Below, one piece after another: positions 1 through 13,249 of a stretch of 64,000 bases of DNA; the stretch's first letter is position 1; the number at the start of each line of letters is the position of its first letter. The DNA is from Symbiodinium natans. Taxonomy: Eukaryota > Sar > Dinophyceae > Suessiales > Symbiodiniaceae. The DNA is taken from positions 188,001 to 252,000 of the forward strand of contig CAJNDS010002084.1 of the NCBI GenBank assembly GCA_905221605.1, given 5' to 3'. The position numbers and the translations under genes were made by a program. The notes under the pieces were generated by a model. That model searched no databases, was not told the DNA's origin, and was given only the letters and a program-made list of their open reading frames with translations.

Positions 1-1740
1 TGCTCTTTCCCTCCCATGTCATGCTGAACAGAATCAAAGGACCAGGAATAATCTCAGGTAAAGTTCTTCCAGAACTTCGACCTTCGCTCTGCAGACACCA
101 CGCAGGTCTTTACGAAGCTTATGAGTTCCCTTTTTTCGGTGCCGGTCCATGCCAACCATGTTGGTGCAGACAGCTCGCAGTGAATACAGCCCGGAAACAG
201 GTTGAAGAAGGCTACGCGCTCGTGGACCACAAGAATGCCAAACATCCTCCCTTCCTTACAATTGATACGTGCCCCCACAGCAAGATACTCTAGACTCGAG
301 TCGAGTTCGAGTTTAGGCCTAGGGCTCAAACGTGTTGCTGGACCATCAAGGCAAGTCAAGAAGGACAGCGCCTTCTTGGGCTTCTTCCGGGCATTCCAGT
401 TGCTGGAGCGAGGGCAGGAAGGCTGTCCTGCATAAACAGCCCAGGTATGAAGGCCAGGCCGGTTGTAGAACTTGTTGCAGTGCGTTTGGTTGCTGAATCA
501 CCGCTGCATCGATGCGTGATGCTGTCAATCGCTGCTGGCCATGATGACGATATCGAGTGCATGGGCCTTTATCTGGCGACCAGGTGTGGCTTGGGATTGC
601 AGTGGAGCCACTCATCATCGGGGCACTTCTCCTCTAACACGCTCCGCCTGCAAGTGCTACCGGATTGGTGGCACCGCAGGTGAGTTGGCGGGGGGAGGGG
701 GCGATAATTCGAAGTCCCAGGCATGCAGGCCGACGAGGGACCGGCAGCTACACACACTGCTGACTTGCGCTAGCAGGTGAGGCTGCATTTGCAAGTTTTT
801 AGTCCAATTTAATGGCCCGCACACAGGTCACAAGAGCTTGCAGGCCTTTTCAAGAGTTCAAGAGCATTCAAGAGCTACAGCTAGGTGTACTCTGATGGGT
901 GGTACAGTGCCTCAGATGCAGCCCCATGTCAAAATCGACGGAGTGCCTGGCACTTGCAGACACTGTTGTAATTTGAGTCCTTGCCCATTTGACCGGTTGT
1001 GCCGTTTCCGTTTGCATACAAGGGCTGATACGAACAGTTTGAAAGCTAAGGTTGATCGTGGCTCGTTTTGTTTTTCCTTGCTGCCTCATGTTGTATCGAC
1101 AATGCTTTTCGAAGTCAGTGTTCATCAGGGCATCCATATTGGGACTTGGTGCTTCAAGTCACTGAGACATCTTGTAGAAGGAGGGCGTCTGGCACTCAGT
1201 ACTCCCCAGAGATGGATCATGGTTAGTTGACCAATATGCGTTATTGTAAGCTTTAGTTGTTGGCATGTTTTTTCCGAGGGAGCATCAGTCTTCTTCGATC
1301 TTTGAACGGGTTGTAAAGAACAGTTGGAGATTTATGTGGTGCTCCTTTGCCAGGTCAGAGAATGGAATGAGAGTCATCCGTGAGTGTGGCATTGCAGGGT
1401 GCGTTATTCCTGCCAGAATTGTTTGTTCTGTTCTTGTCGTATTACGCCTTCCGGCTGATGCCTGCTGGGCTTGCCAAGCACCCAGAGCAGTCGAGGTTTC
1501 CGATTGGCCCGATGGCTCGGGCTCTCCACTTGTTTGGATCTTGATCCGATTCAAAAGCTGCCGTGGAGAGCTCTCGGGCGTGTTGTGTGCTTGAAAAACA
1601 GCTGCCGCGCCATCAGCTATGTTTTCTCAGAGTGCCATGAAAGCATCACAGGAATTTGGCTGCCGTGCGCCTTGCGTTATTGCATACAACCTAGGAGCAC
1701 GATAACGGCTCCATCAGTGGTCCCCCAGCCACATGTCTCC
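1..1740. other. No gene recognised
   Basis: I see no recognisable protein, RNA gene or repeat here. The open frames are short on both strands and lack domain signatures. The stretch may hold introns or 5' exons of the coiled-coil gene that becomes visible from about 1740. Confidence 0.4.
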
Positions 1741-4700
1741 AGGAGATGATTAGTGCCCTTGAGCAGAAGAATCGTGATGAGTTGGGCAAGAAGGCTTTGG
1801 ATGGGTGCAGTCCAGACCGATGCAGACATTGCAAGACTCTGAAAGACTCTGATCCTGTGTTCTTTTTGAACCGTTGTGAGATCCCTGTCCCGCATCGGCA
1901 GTTGGATTTGCCTGTTGCATCTGCCGATCTTTTGTGCATGCATGCTGTGTTCCTGAAGCCAGGCCTTCTGCGACCAGGCAAGGGAACCAACATCGAAGAA
2001 GTTCGAGTTAGTTCGCATGAAGTTGGTGTGAAGTGTCAGTGCATCTCCGCAATCATGGCTTCGGGTGATTTCTGGCAGGAGATGAAGCACACAAAGACAG
2101 CTCTTGATGAGAGGGAGGACATGGAAAGCACATTCCCAGCACCTTTCCCAACCAATGAGCACTCAGTCGAAGATCCCAGCTCGCTGTCGAGGATGAAGCG
2201 AAGCGACAGAAAGCAGCCTTGGAGCTGGCATCCTCACAGGCCATGCCCAGCCACAAAATGCCCCGCTTTCCTTTTCCGTTTTATTAGGCAAGGTTTCACT
2301 TGTCCTGTTTGCAGGTGGCACAGCTTCGACAAGAACTTGCGACCTTAGCAGACGAGCCGTGCACCACAGCATGTGGCTGACAAATGTTGAGGTGCTAGAA
2401 TCTGCTAGAACGTGAGACTACCCGGCTCAAAGACCTTCCTGCTGGTATTATGTCGTCTCCTGCTCGTATTGCCGACGAGCATGTATCAGGGGAGTGGTGC
2501 TTCAAGATGAGACTCCAAGAGACTCTCCTCTCCGGCCATGAAATTGGTAGGTACCAACAAACCGACCATGGGTTTGGTAGGTTCCTGCCTGTGCTGCACA
2601 CAGAACCCTACCAGGAAAGTTCCCGGATTTGCCACCTGTGTTGCTTCTGTGTTCGGGGATAAGGCTTGGCGACATTGCTACGAGCGACCAAGAGCTGACC
2701 AAGATGCGGGAGGCCTTCCGGGTTCTGCAGAAGGAGCCTGACTAGATGCTCTGTGGGCGAAAGGTGCGAAGAGTGTCATACCAAACTTGTGAAGCTCGGA
2801 CAGGCTGAGCACCAGGAGCATGTGAAAGTTTCTTGGCGGCACAGAAGCACTTAGGTTGGCCACCGGCACGGACAAGCAACTGCCCTTCGTTTTAACTTTG
2901 TTTGAACATGTTTGGGAAGCTTTGCAACGTACCTGTTATTCACGTGCATACAGATACATACAAGACCGCGTCTGCATGCAGCTGGTGGAAGCATAGCTTC
3001 GCAGACTCGCAGTCGCAGAGCCTTGCAAAGGGCAAAGAACATGTTGAAGGTCATTGAACACACCAGACATGCTTGTTGCCACTCCTGGTTCACAGGGTTC
3101 ACAATCTAAGTTCCCATATCTTGTAATTAAGTGGATGGCTGCATTTTTTGCGACTCATCCTATTTGCCGTTGGGAACGCAACGCGATAAAGTGCATTCCC
3201 AGTTCGGTTCGAAGGAAGGAATACAAGGGGGATACAAAGGTGGTCTGCCTAAATGATGGGAGACTTGGGGATCGCCGTATCCCATTGTCAGAAGGGTTTT
3301 TTGTTTCCACAACATATGAGGAATCAAGAAAAGTATTCCTGTGTCCAGGCTTTCAAAGACCTGGAGCTTGGCTTGGCTGGAGTTCAAGCAGCGATTAAGG
3401 CCAGCATCAGTCTGGGGCTTCAGTCTGCCATGAAGATTGTAGTTCTAGGTGGACATATTCGATACACAAGTTTCATAATGGATACCTGAGGGTTCTTCTA
3501 CCACCCCCCCCCCCCCCCGTAAGATGGACACTTAAAGGCTATGCTGCACGTGCGTGCCTTGTAAACAAATACTTTACAAAGGAAACACCCGCAGAATAGA
3601 CGCAACGCACCCGCAGAATAGACGCAATGCACCCTTAGCATCAGCGCACTGTGTCCCGGGCGGAGGGCGCGGAGGGCGCGGAGGGCGCGGAGGGCGCGGA
3701 GGGCGCGGAGGGCGCGGAGGGCGCGGAGGGCGCGGAGGGCGCGGAGGCGCGCGGGGAGGGGCGGTGAGGGCGCGGGGAGGGCGCGGGCGCGGAGAGGGGC
3801 GGAGAGGGCGCGGAGAGGGCGCGGAGAGGGCGCGAGAGAGGGCGCGCGGAGGGCGGGAGAGGGCGCGGAGAGGGCGCGGAGAGGGCGCGGAGAGGGCGCG
3901 GGAGAGGGCGCGAGGGCGGGGAGAGGCGCGGAGAGGGCGCGGAGAGGGGCGGAGAGGGCGCGGAGGAGCGCGGAGGGCGCGGAGGGCACGGAGGGCGCGG
4001 AGGGCGCGGAGGGCGCGGAGGGCGCGGAGGGCGCGGAGGGCGCGGAGGGCGCGGAGGGAGGGCGCGGAGGGTGCGGAGCACGCAGAGGGCGCGGAGCACG
4101 CGCAGGGCTAGGAGGGGCGTCCACGTGTCCCCACTCCCTTGCCCCTCAACGGAATGTCACGCTCCCCCCCCGAACCCGTCCGTCAACCTCCAGGCATGGT
4201 CCACGCCTCCCCACACCACCCCTCTCCCAGCAAAATGTTCCGAACCCCCTCCCTCCCGTCAAAATGTTGACCGTCTCCTCTTCGTGGCCTCTTTCGCCAA
4301 AAAGCGATCCCGGTAGAACGCCTTCCGCGTTGAAGCGCCAAACGAGAACCCAAGAACCGAATTGGTTTTCGGGAAGAATCCAAGAAAACAAAGAGCACGC
4401 GCAGAATAGACGTTAAGCGTCCAAGGCACACCCCCCCCCCCGCGTCTTGACAGCAGCTGGCAGCGGATTCGGATGGTTTGCACGACCCCCAAAAAGCCCG
4501 ACACTTCGCAAGCGCTAGTTCGCGCACAAGGGCCAACAATATCCCAGCAGCTAAACTCGGCTTTCTAAGTGGAAATGTGCTAGAAACTAGGGCCGCGCAA
4601 GAGCGCAAAAGGGCGAAGCAACAGGAATTTCGGGACAGGCCGAAGAACTTGAACAAAGAGCAAACCCCCACTCGCTCATGACACTGAATGGGTCTGTAAC

Positions 4701-7700
4701 TGCCGCTCCGATTGTTTGGTGACTTAGCAAATTAGTACTGAGTTGCTTGTTACTCTTGTGAACTCCCAGGCGGGAATGTTGAGATCCTCTCCTCAGAAGA
4801 AAGCGGAACGCGCCCGGCTGGATGGGTGGAATGCTGGGGTGCCTGCGGGCTCGGATAGGTTGAATGCCGCTTGGAGGTGCATGGGGGGGCCCGCTGGTTT
4901 TGGCTCTGAAGTTGGGGGCAGTGGCTGTATGTGGCTGTATCCCCCGTCCCATGTGTTCAAAACATGCGCATACCTTGGGCCCCGTCGAGGCCCCTCCTTT
5001 CTCCCATGGCGTTGATCAGTCAACCCTGCATATGGCGGAGTTTCAGTTTTGCAGTCCTTTCGCTGCACGCTTTGAGGTGTGGGTGGCCTGCGTCACCGGT
5101 GCAACATTCAAGAGAGTTGGAACCTGTGTATCCATGTAACCCCTTCCCTTCAATATGAAACCACCCCTACAGTACCTAATTTTCAAACGGGATCTGGCAC
5201 GCTTTGTTTCAATTTCAACACAGCACGACCTGCCTCGGCCCCACCCATGCTGGCAACATTAACGTGCAGTAGCATCTGGCCTGACCCATAGAGGTGCATG
5301 AGGAGTATAGAGGGTCCATAGTACAGAGGGTTTTTCCTACGAGAAAGATACGTGGAAAAATCAATTCGCAAAATGAAGGTTTTCCTACGAGCATGTCTTA
5401 CAGAAAAACGCAGGACGGAGGCCACACATGCACGGAAAGCACCACACTGCAGTAAAAATGTAAAACGAGGCCCAAGTACTTGAAGACACCCATTCGCACC
5501 CAGCATTGAGGGCTTTCCTATGTTCAGCTTATTTGGGCATTCGTCCTGCGTTCGTCCCACAAGAAAACCCGCAACGGGCTGGCAGCGAATTGTCTACAAG
5601 CCCTGAACCCAAAGCAAACCCTAAGCCTTAGGGGTTTAGAACTTGAGTGTTAGTCATCTACCTTACTACGGGGGCCCCATTTGTTTTGAATATTGGGGCG
5701 GTGCTTAGGATCCAACACAGAACGGAATCACTGCTTTGTGTTTTCGTGTCACATGAGGTGTTCTTGATGTTTTGAAAATCATTGTTTGGCACTTTGCAGT
5801 TCTGTTTTTTGAGTTGATGTGCTTATGCACTTCTTTTGAGCGCGCATCGATAGCAGCCGCTACTTGATCGCACTCTTCAATCCAGCGCGTTTTCTGATGA
5901 AACCTTCGATTCCAGGCCCTGCGGGACTACTACTCGCAGGACCGCCAGCCTGTCAAGGTCGACATGGCAGTGGAGTGCTTGGAGATTGCCATCCCACAGT
6001 GACATGATCGTTTGCTATTGGCCCTGCGTTTCGCTGCATGTCGCTGACTTCCAGCAAGCGACTGCAAGGCGTTGCTACCACGACCTTGTTTACTTGTTTG
6101 ACAAGCAACTAAAGGCATCCATGGCGCTTGCAGCCGAAGGGAGGGCACCGCGGCTCACCGAGGCACACTGCGAGATGCTTTGAATTGGCATATGAGCCAT
6201 GCTGAGCCCTTGATGCCAGCTGTGCGCCTGCCTTGACATAATCCAGGTCGAGGCCAGTGCGGCTGGCGCCAGGTACTCAAAGCGGATGTCAAAACAGTCC
6301 AGGTATGTCGAGGTCCTCATCTGCAGACTGATTTGAGCTTTTCTTCACCGTCGAGTCGTGCAGTACGAGAACAAAGGCTGCACGATCCTTCATTCCAGCC
6401 ATGAACATGGCGAACAGTTTAACAGTTTGGGAATGTGACCGCTAGTTGATCGCTGGTGTCGAAGTGTGTGAGCTTCTTGCCTAGGAAATTGAAAGGGAGT
6501 TTTGGCAAGCTGATAAATGAATCTGACTCTTCGAGCTTGACAAGCTGAGGCAGGTGTCATCGGCCTGTTGGAGGCCCCTTTCACATCCTCCTAAACAGCG
6601 TGGTCAGAGGTGGTCAGATCTGCTTGGTGTGACCACGTGTGACCTCATGTCCAGGTCGTGGAGTCCAACTTCGCAAGAAACATGGCCGACCTGCAGTCGC
6701 AGGACACTTTGATACTTTCTGTGATATGCCCCGCAAGGATGCCTATTTGTGATGGCTTTTTGTGTTCAACGTTTGGACCTGACTCGGCTCTGCAGGATCG
6801 CAACGCTCAGGAGAACTATGATCAGATGATTCACCAAAGCCAGGCGCAGTGCACGCCTCCTTTTTGGGAGCTGAATCCTTTCTGCCAAGTGGCCTAGCCT
6901 TTGCGAGTTCCTCATACACCAGAGAGTTGGTGCAATCAGTGCAATCGCTGGACGCCATGGGTTTTTCAATTGTTTTACCATGGCAGGTGCTCAAGGCACA
7001 GAAGGATGCCGATGTGAAGCACAAGACTGCAGAGGCAGTTCGATGCAGCATTGCTGTTTGTCCCCTTATGCCCTCTATTAACAAAATGAGCTCAGTGATG
7101 TGATGTGACAAGGGGCATTACACAAGGAGAGGGCTTGTAAGACAGATCTCTGGTAATTCGACGCGGGGGGAAAACTTGCCCACACTCTTCATTTCTGCTT
7201 TCCAGGGGAGGCCTAGGCATGCTTAGACGTTTGAGAGACATGCGCGCTTCTTGACACTACCCGGCTGGTGTTCAGAGTTTGTTGCTTCAGGCGTTACAGT
7301 ACTGTACAGCTGAAACATACTTGGCAACTGGATGCTCCTGCAGGCCACCAACCTCGAGCGCAGTGTGACTGAATTGCGGTGCCACCTCAGATCACTTTTC
7401 GTAGGATGATTTTGTTTGCAAGATTGTGGCTTCCCAGGTCAGACTCAGCTTCAGCGCAGCAGCAATTCGAAGCGGTGACAGAGTGCCCTGCAAGCGGCCA
7501 TTGTCCATGCTTTTTTACCCCCATGAGGCTTGCCTTCCTGGCATTGCTCTCTGCAATCCGCTCAAACTGCTCCAGGTACCTGGCCAAGCTCAAGGATGAG
7601 TGCACTGCCAAGGTACCCGTCAATAACGGGGCTCTCGGAAGTCCTTGCGGAGTTTTTGTCCAGCCTTTTTTGGGATGCTTTGCAGTGCACGATCCCCTGA

Positions 7701-7905
7701 TTTCCAGTGTAGTTCTGTCTACGGGAAGGTCGAGACTCGGGAGGAGCGCATTGCTCGGCGGGCCAAGGAGATGGAAGGCGGACGAAATTCGACCTCTCGA
7801 TATCCATGTGTGTGTGTGTGTGTGTTAATGTATTGATCGAAAAAGCAGCATTGTTCAGCGTGACATGTACAGGTCTCCAGGAGGCGCTCTCTATCTTGGA
7901 GTCGC
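1740..7905 (+). CDS. Multi-exon coiled-coil protein, dinoflagellate type
   Basis: Approximate gene span; only exon fragments can be read. Putative exons after AG acceptors include 1743-1793 (EMISALEQKNRDELGKK), 2180-2239 (LAVEDEAKRQKAALELASSQ), about 2314-2357 (VAQLRQELATLADE), 3349-3399 (AFKDLELGLAGVQAAIK), 5915-5957 (ALRDYYSQDRQPVK), 6655-6715 (VVESNFARNMADLQSQ), 6796-6843 (DRNAQENYDQMIHQSQ), 6987-7048 (VLKAQKDADVKHKTAEAVR), 7438-7483 (SAQQQFEAVTE), 7576-7612 (YLAKLKDECTAK), about 7708-7774 (VETREERIARRAKEMEG) and from 7881 (EALSILE). Joined in order they give a charged, heptad-rich protein with few Gly or Pro. The order EAVTE-YLAKLKDEC-EERIARRAKEMEGLQEALSILE resembles a coiled-coil family I recall as abundant in dinoflagellates; that is memory, not a search. 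Several donors look like GC rather than GT. Function unknown, perhaps structural. Both gene ends are uncertain. Confidence 0.5.
3586..3626 (+). repeat. 22-bp direct repeat next to minisatellite
   Basis: Two tandem copies of a 22-bp unit containing CACCCGCAGAATAGACGCA lie just upstream of the GC minisatellite. A third, diverged copy (CACGCGCAGAATAGACG) is at 4396-4412 on the far side. The minisatellite is therefore bracketed by related direct repeats. Confidence 0.7.
3658..4108. repeat. GGGCGCGGA minisatellite
   Basis: About 450 bp of tandem 9-bp units (GGGCGCGGA) with variants GAGAGGGCGC and GGAGGGGC in the middle and more regular units at both ends. Long open frames on both strands here encode only repeats such as RGG or APS and are not genes. 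It appears to lie within an intron of the coiled-coil gene. Confidence 0.9.
4109..5910. other. Putative intron, no gene seen
   Basis: About 1.8 kb between exon-like segments at 3349-3399 and 5915-5957. It holds short C-runs and overlapping open frames on both strands without recognisable domains. I read it as part of a large intron. Confidence 0.35.
7807..7826. repeat. (TG)n microsatellite
   Basis: About ten TG dinucleotides lie between two putative exons of the coiled-coil gene. Confidence 0.85.
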
Positions 7906-8838
7906 GGTAGCTGCAGAGGCTGAGGCTTCATAAAGAACGACCGTGAACAACTTTAGTAGACATCTCGCAGAATCATGGCTAGTGCACTTTTAGCTAGCAG
8001 CTGAAACAGAAGACCAGCAAGTTTCACCCGGTAGCATAGCCGCTAGTGCCCATTGTGGCCGTCAGCGTTGCATGTGCAAAAACTGGCGCGACACGCACGA
8101 CTCGGATGTGTGAACGCTGCTATGCAGGGCAACAAGGACTGGAGACTGCGATAGGTTTTCGTCGAGCCTTTGCGGATTCATCTGATTGCTTTCATGCACT
8201 GACTTGCAAGACATGTCATGAATGCAGGTGGCACTCGGGCGGACTTGAGTTGTCACATGCTGTCAACCAACCGTGACTCAGACCAAAATCTTTGCTTTCA
8301 AACAAGCTGGCAATAACATCCGAGTAGCATATCAGCATGGCATCTCGCAAAAGGCTGCAGTCGGTAGGTGTACAGTCCACAATTTGTATATCACGAAACC
8401 CTGAGCCTCCTTCCAATTCCAATTCCCATTTCTTGAACCAAGCGCCATCAAGCGCCCTCCATGTCCTGGCGGCGGAGCCATGAACCGAGTGCTGAAAAAT
8501 CCGGCAACGGCCGGAATCCAAGTCGTCTGATCAGTCTGATCAGAACGGGATCGTCGTGTGTGTTTTACAATGTGAGTGTGCCCACACCCCTGGCAGGCAA
8601 AGCTGCACGCGGACAGGCCCTTAGCCGATCTCCAGCCTTTGGGTGTTGAAATTTCTCCAGGTCCCCACCTGGACAAGAACTCATGTGGAGTCTGCAGTAT
8701 TCTGTAACTTGCAACAGCGAAACGCAGTTTCGGCACCGTCCGGCAGGCCGGTAAGAGGGTTTTCTGGAGGGTGGCTTTAACGTTCCCCTTTACATTTGTG
8801 ACACTGCGACAGGTGTAGGATGTAGAAAATTGAAGGTA

Positions 8839-8918
8839 CATGATAGGTTGAATAGGCGAAGGTTCTTGCGTGTCTGTCTCTTCATGATAGGTTGAAGAGG
8901 CGAAAGTTCTTGCGTGTC
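8839..8918 (+). repeat. 36-bp direct duplication
   Basis: A 36-bp segment starting CATGATAGGTTGAA at 8839-8874 recurs at 8883-8918 with two substitutions and an 8-bp spacer. Confidence 0.8.
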
Positions 8919-10038
8919 AGACCAGAAGAGAAGAATTTTCATGCAGTTTCGACTTAGACCGCCCCAGGCCTCTTGGGTTTTCCGGACCTTGTGAGCAAAC
9001 TGGAGCTCTAAAAAATGTGTGCATGCTGCATCATTGGCTGCATGTTGCCCGTCTCGGGTTTCTTGGGTTTGCAATCCAGGATGTGCATCATGGCTGTCAC
9101 TTCCCAGGTTGGGACGAGAACTGGGGAAGCACAGAATGGAAGGCGCTCCGTGAATAAAGGAAAGTATTTGAAAGGTTTGGCCTCGGCTCTATTGTGTTTC
9201 ACTTGTCGTACTATCAGTCCTGGGTCGTATGCCTCGCAAGGAAAGGTTTCTCTAGCGAGCTTGCTTGTGCTTGCTCAGTGAGTCCACATGCGATCTGTAA
9301 GTGGCACCGATTTCCAGGCAAGAACATGGATGAGTAAAGAGGCACCCGAGTGAGCTGTGATCTGCTGGCATGCGCATGCTGGGGAAATCGCTTTGCGAGC
9401 ACACCGACGGTGTGTGTGGACTCCTTCGCGCAAACCCGAGAGGCGAAGAAGACAAAGGTCGACCGTTACCCGGCTTTATTGTCACATATTGTCACGTTTC
9501 AGGAGCTGGTCAGACGTCATAGACACCCGTAGAATCCGGTAGACATCCAATGCAACAATTCCTTTTGATGGAAGGCTCCACGGACAAAGATTCCATGGCT
9601 CAACAGGCCTGCACTGATGGCAAGTCAGGGCCGGCCTGGTTGCACGTCACCATGAAGTTCCGCGCGAAGCAATTGAAGCAATTCTGCCAGTTTGCCAAAG
9701 CCCTGCAGCAGTCCACTCTCACATCTCTCACCTTCCCAAACTAGCAGGCCGTGTTTCTTGAAGCACGTTTCAGCGCATTAGCGGCTAGTAGGGTTTGACC
9801 GAGCTTGTTCTGTCAAATAGTGGTGTGAAGAGGTTCCTCTCCCCCAGCGCATGCTGTAAGCAAACGTTGCTATGGGATACAGAACTTGCTATTTCCCAAG
9901 GCAGGAATGCTTCAGGATTGCTTGATGGTTTCTCCTCAGACAGAAGAAGGTGCTCTGCGGTGGGCGGATGGGTGGTCTGTTGGACCCAAACCTGGCTCCC
10001 TTCACAGCCAGCCGCGAACACGAACAGTATGCGCCACA

Positions 10039-10082
10039 AAATGCGCCGCAACATGCACCGCAACATGCACTGCAAAATGCCC
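10039..10082 (+). repeat. Short imperfect tandem repeat
   Basis: Four imperfect units of about 11 bp of the type GCAACATGCACC or CAAAATGCGCC. The open frames on both strands here encode only Cys/Ala- or Arg/Met-rich repeats. Confidence 0.6.
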
Positions 10083-11500
10083 TTAAGCACAGCGACGGCG
10101 CCCCGAAGCGTTTGAAATTTAAAGCAGTGGGTCTTGCGCAATGGGGGAGGAGGGGTTTTGAGCGATGTGCTACCAGAATTTCGGCATCTAGGGTTTCGCG
10201 AGACACCCTCAAAACGAATTCGAGATTGTGGAAAGTGCGTTCGTTCCAAACATTGGAGATTTGGAATTGTGGAGTTGTTAATCCTAAGAACTTAGTCCTT
10301 GCGATTTTTCCTTTCTAGTTGCGATTTTCACTTGAAGTTTTCTAGATATCGCTGGTTTCTCAAGTACCAGTTTCTAAGCATGCGAAGCTTTAATATGTTT
10401 GTCTTCGAAAATATGAAACGGGGATGTGGGGGGTACGCACATGAGCATACAGTGCCTAGACTCCCGGACTCAAGAGTTTGTAGTTCGGGCACAAGAGTTA
10501 AAACAGTTGCCAGGTCCACCAAGTCGTAAAACCGTGTTTTGCTGCGCGCAAGAGTGGCGCTGCCTCCACATCCTGGAGGAATCCCCTGTGGGCAAAAACA
10601 GAAAGTTTGTGCAGAAAGTTTGTCATTTTGTGGCATGTGACGACGCATCAGTGAACACATCGAATTGCGATGACAATTCCCAACTGCCGGTCTGATTCGA
10701 ATCATGCTGTTTGGGGTCTTTGTGAGAAAAGGCACGATGCACATGCTTTCTGACAAGAGAACATATGTCCCGACAGGGTCGGCCGAGCGGTGAGAAAGGG
10801 AAAAGTGGGGAGCTCAGAATCTGGAGAGCCGAGGATGTGAGCTGAAATTTCTGCTGTACCACTGGATGGCCAGAGCACAGTTTCAAGAGAGAAAGGTGAC
10901 AGGTCACCGAAACTGTCCAGCAAACACCAGCTGAACATTTGCCTTAACTTGTTTGTCGGCACAGACCTTCGATTGGCCTTGGGAGTCCGGGACGGAACAA
11001 CTTTGGCATAATGAGGAACGGTCAAGGCTTGACTAGTTGCTTCGGATCCAATACAAGTAGGAACCAAGTAGCTACCACCCACCAGAGACAGCTGTGTAAG
11101 CGTTTGATTCCTCTGCTATGCTCTTGTGACTGGCTTTGTGGTCCTATATTTTTTGAGAGCTTCTGCCGTGCAAAACGCACATAGGCTACAGCCACAACTT
11201 GTTTGGGACCTTCACAGCCTGATGAACACAGGCTCAGCCACGAACAGGGAAAGTGCGCCGTGCAACCAGCCGCTGTCCCAGCCATTGTCCAAGTATGTCA
11301 TGTGTTGAAGGCACATCACCTGAACTGATGTGTGCTGGCATAGCAGTCTAAAGCTACTTCCCCCTCATCCTCACGAGCCAGGTCAAGGCCTATCACGCCA
11401 GGCAAGTTTGGGAGGGGTGTTGAGAAGCTAAGGGGGACGAAACATGCCGTATGTCACCGCACGTCACCGTATGTCGATGCATCCAGCTGTCTGCTCCTCT

Positions 11501-12850
11501 TTGCCTGAAGAGTTAGGCTTTAGAGTCTAGCATGCTCCAGCTACAAATCTTGGCTGCTCCACTTGCATACAGGCACATGGACCCCAAACCACGCCCTAAA
11601 TGCTGAAACATGCGTAGATGAGAATGCAAACTTTCATCCAGCAGCTTACCGTGCAGATCAGTGTGATCCAGCAACGAGGTGCTAGATAGGTAGTCCGAGA
11701 GGAGGGCATTTGCCATCCGACGATGGACGATCGAATGGTCCGCTCTGTGGGCCCGGAGACGCAGCAAACAAAGGAAGAACAGTCTCGGCAGCGAGGCTTT
11801 AGACGGAGAGGTGCTCCAGCTGTCAGGCATGTCAGGCCCAGCTTCTGGAGCCCAGAGCCCTCCTTGGCAGCAGAGGCCGACGCCACAGCCAGTGTCCGCA
11901 CGGGGCGTAGTGGCTCGACCTCGCAATCTTGGCCGCGACCTCACCACAGCCACGCGCAGCTGGCGGTCCTGACATGTCTTGACAGAGCACTGACAGATGT
12001 GTTTTCGCGCTGCCTTGTCGGCATGAACCTCGATCGATTCGCGGATGCCGCCCAGCTCCTGATCCTTATCCGCGTCCTCCTCTTCATCCTGCCGAGAGTG
12101 ACGGCCGCGTCCTTCAAGCCGGGCTTTGTCCCGAGGTCCGTTTCCACAAGCGTGTACGCGGACGCATTCGGCATGATCATGTCACCAACGGACAAGCTCA
12201 CCAGGAGAGGGAAGCACTCGCAGGTCGTGTTTTCGTTTTAGCCTGCTTATTGTTTTGCTGGTCGTGGACGATGGTATCCTTGCTTCGAGCTCGTGCCGTC
12301 CAAGGCCAACATCGCAAATGCGATCTCCCGATAGGACTTGATGCGGGCGGATCTCCGACGGATGGGAACTTTTCCGAGTACCCTTCTCCGCCTCGCGGAC
12401 GACGTCCTCTATCCGCGAGGCGGCCGAGAACCTAGAAACGTTGTTCGCCCTGCTTCTGTGAGCTGGCACGGCGCATCCAAGCAAAACAGCTTCAGCCTTT
12501 CAGTCCGCTGGTATGTAGTGCGTGCGAAGCGCCCTCGCCCCGCAAGCTTCGCTCGCCGAACTTTTTCCCGCCTATTTACACGGCCGGTGGGAATTTTCGT
12601 CGGCTTGCTTCAACCGTGCCAAGGGGCGCCGGCACATTATTCAATCGGGCGCGGGAGGATCCCACCCGGAACATCCGACCAAATCGGTTTCAGCCTTTCA
12701 GTCTGCCGGAACAGCGCAGCGTTGTTGTGATGAAAACTCGGAACTTGTCGTGTGCATGTTGCATGTTGGAGTGAGCAAGCCGAGAGAGCCTCTGACTTTA
12801 TATGCCCTGACAATCCCTGACAGTTGAGCTCTCTCCCAGCCTGGGGCAGT
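11501..12850. other. Overlapping unidentified open frames
   Basis: This stretch is more GC-rich than its surroundings and open in several frames: + strand 11723-12241 (172 codons) and 12338-12730; - strand 11953-11513, 12201-11941 and 12484-12182. None shows a domain I recognise, and I cannot tell which strand, if any, is coding. The phrase TTCAGCCTTTCAGTC occurs twice, near 12490 and 12690. It may be a decayed mobile element or exons of an unknown gene. Confidence 0.25.
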
Positions 12851-13249
12851 CGCTGCCTATGCATCTTGACTGGAGTGGAACCTGTTTCGAAGATCTTGCG
12901 GAGCTTCAGGTTTGCGTTCTGCTGATGCTAAACCACGCTGTTCAGCGTGCACAAGCTCTTTGCACAAGCTCCTTTCTTCAGTCTTGGCCACGAGTTGCTT
13001 CTGTCGCAGGCTTTGGCTCAGGCGGGTGAAACCAGTGGTCGCAGTTTTTAGGTTGTAATTCTTGACACTTTTGACCCGCAATGCTGGAGCTGGACGGTAC
13101 TCCGCAGGCTGGCTAGTTGCGTAGTTCGAATTTCGATTGCTTGTGTCTTCATGACAGTCTTCTCCGCAACAACTGGCAGAATATTTCGGTCAATCCCTTC
13201 ACTGGAAGTTTGTAGACAACGCCGCAGACCACAGACGCCCCGTCAAAGA

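Larger units (their letters stand above)
7906..11500. other. Unrecognised region
   Basis: No gene can be named. Frames are short and mixed on both strands. A few AG|G-bordered segments look exon-like (for example around 9110 and 9505) but too little protein can be joined to identify a family. Confidence 0.3.

Noticed and set aside
3498-4124. Gly/Arg- and Ala/Pro/Ser-repeat proteins
   Set aside because: Direct translation of the 9-bp GC minisatellite on both strands.
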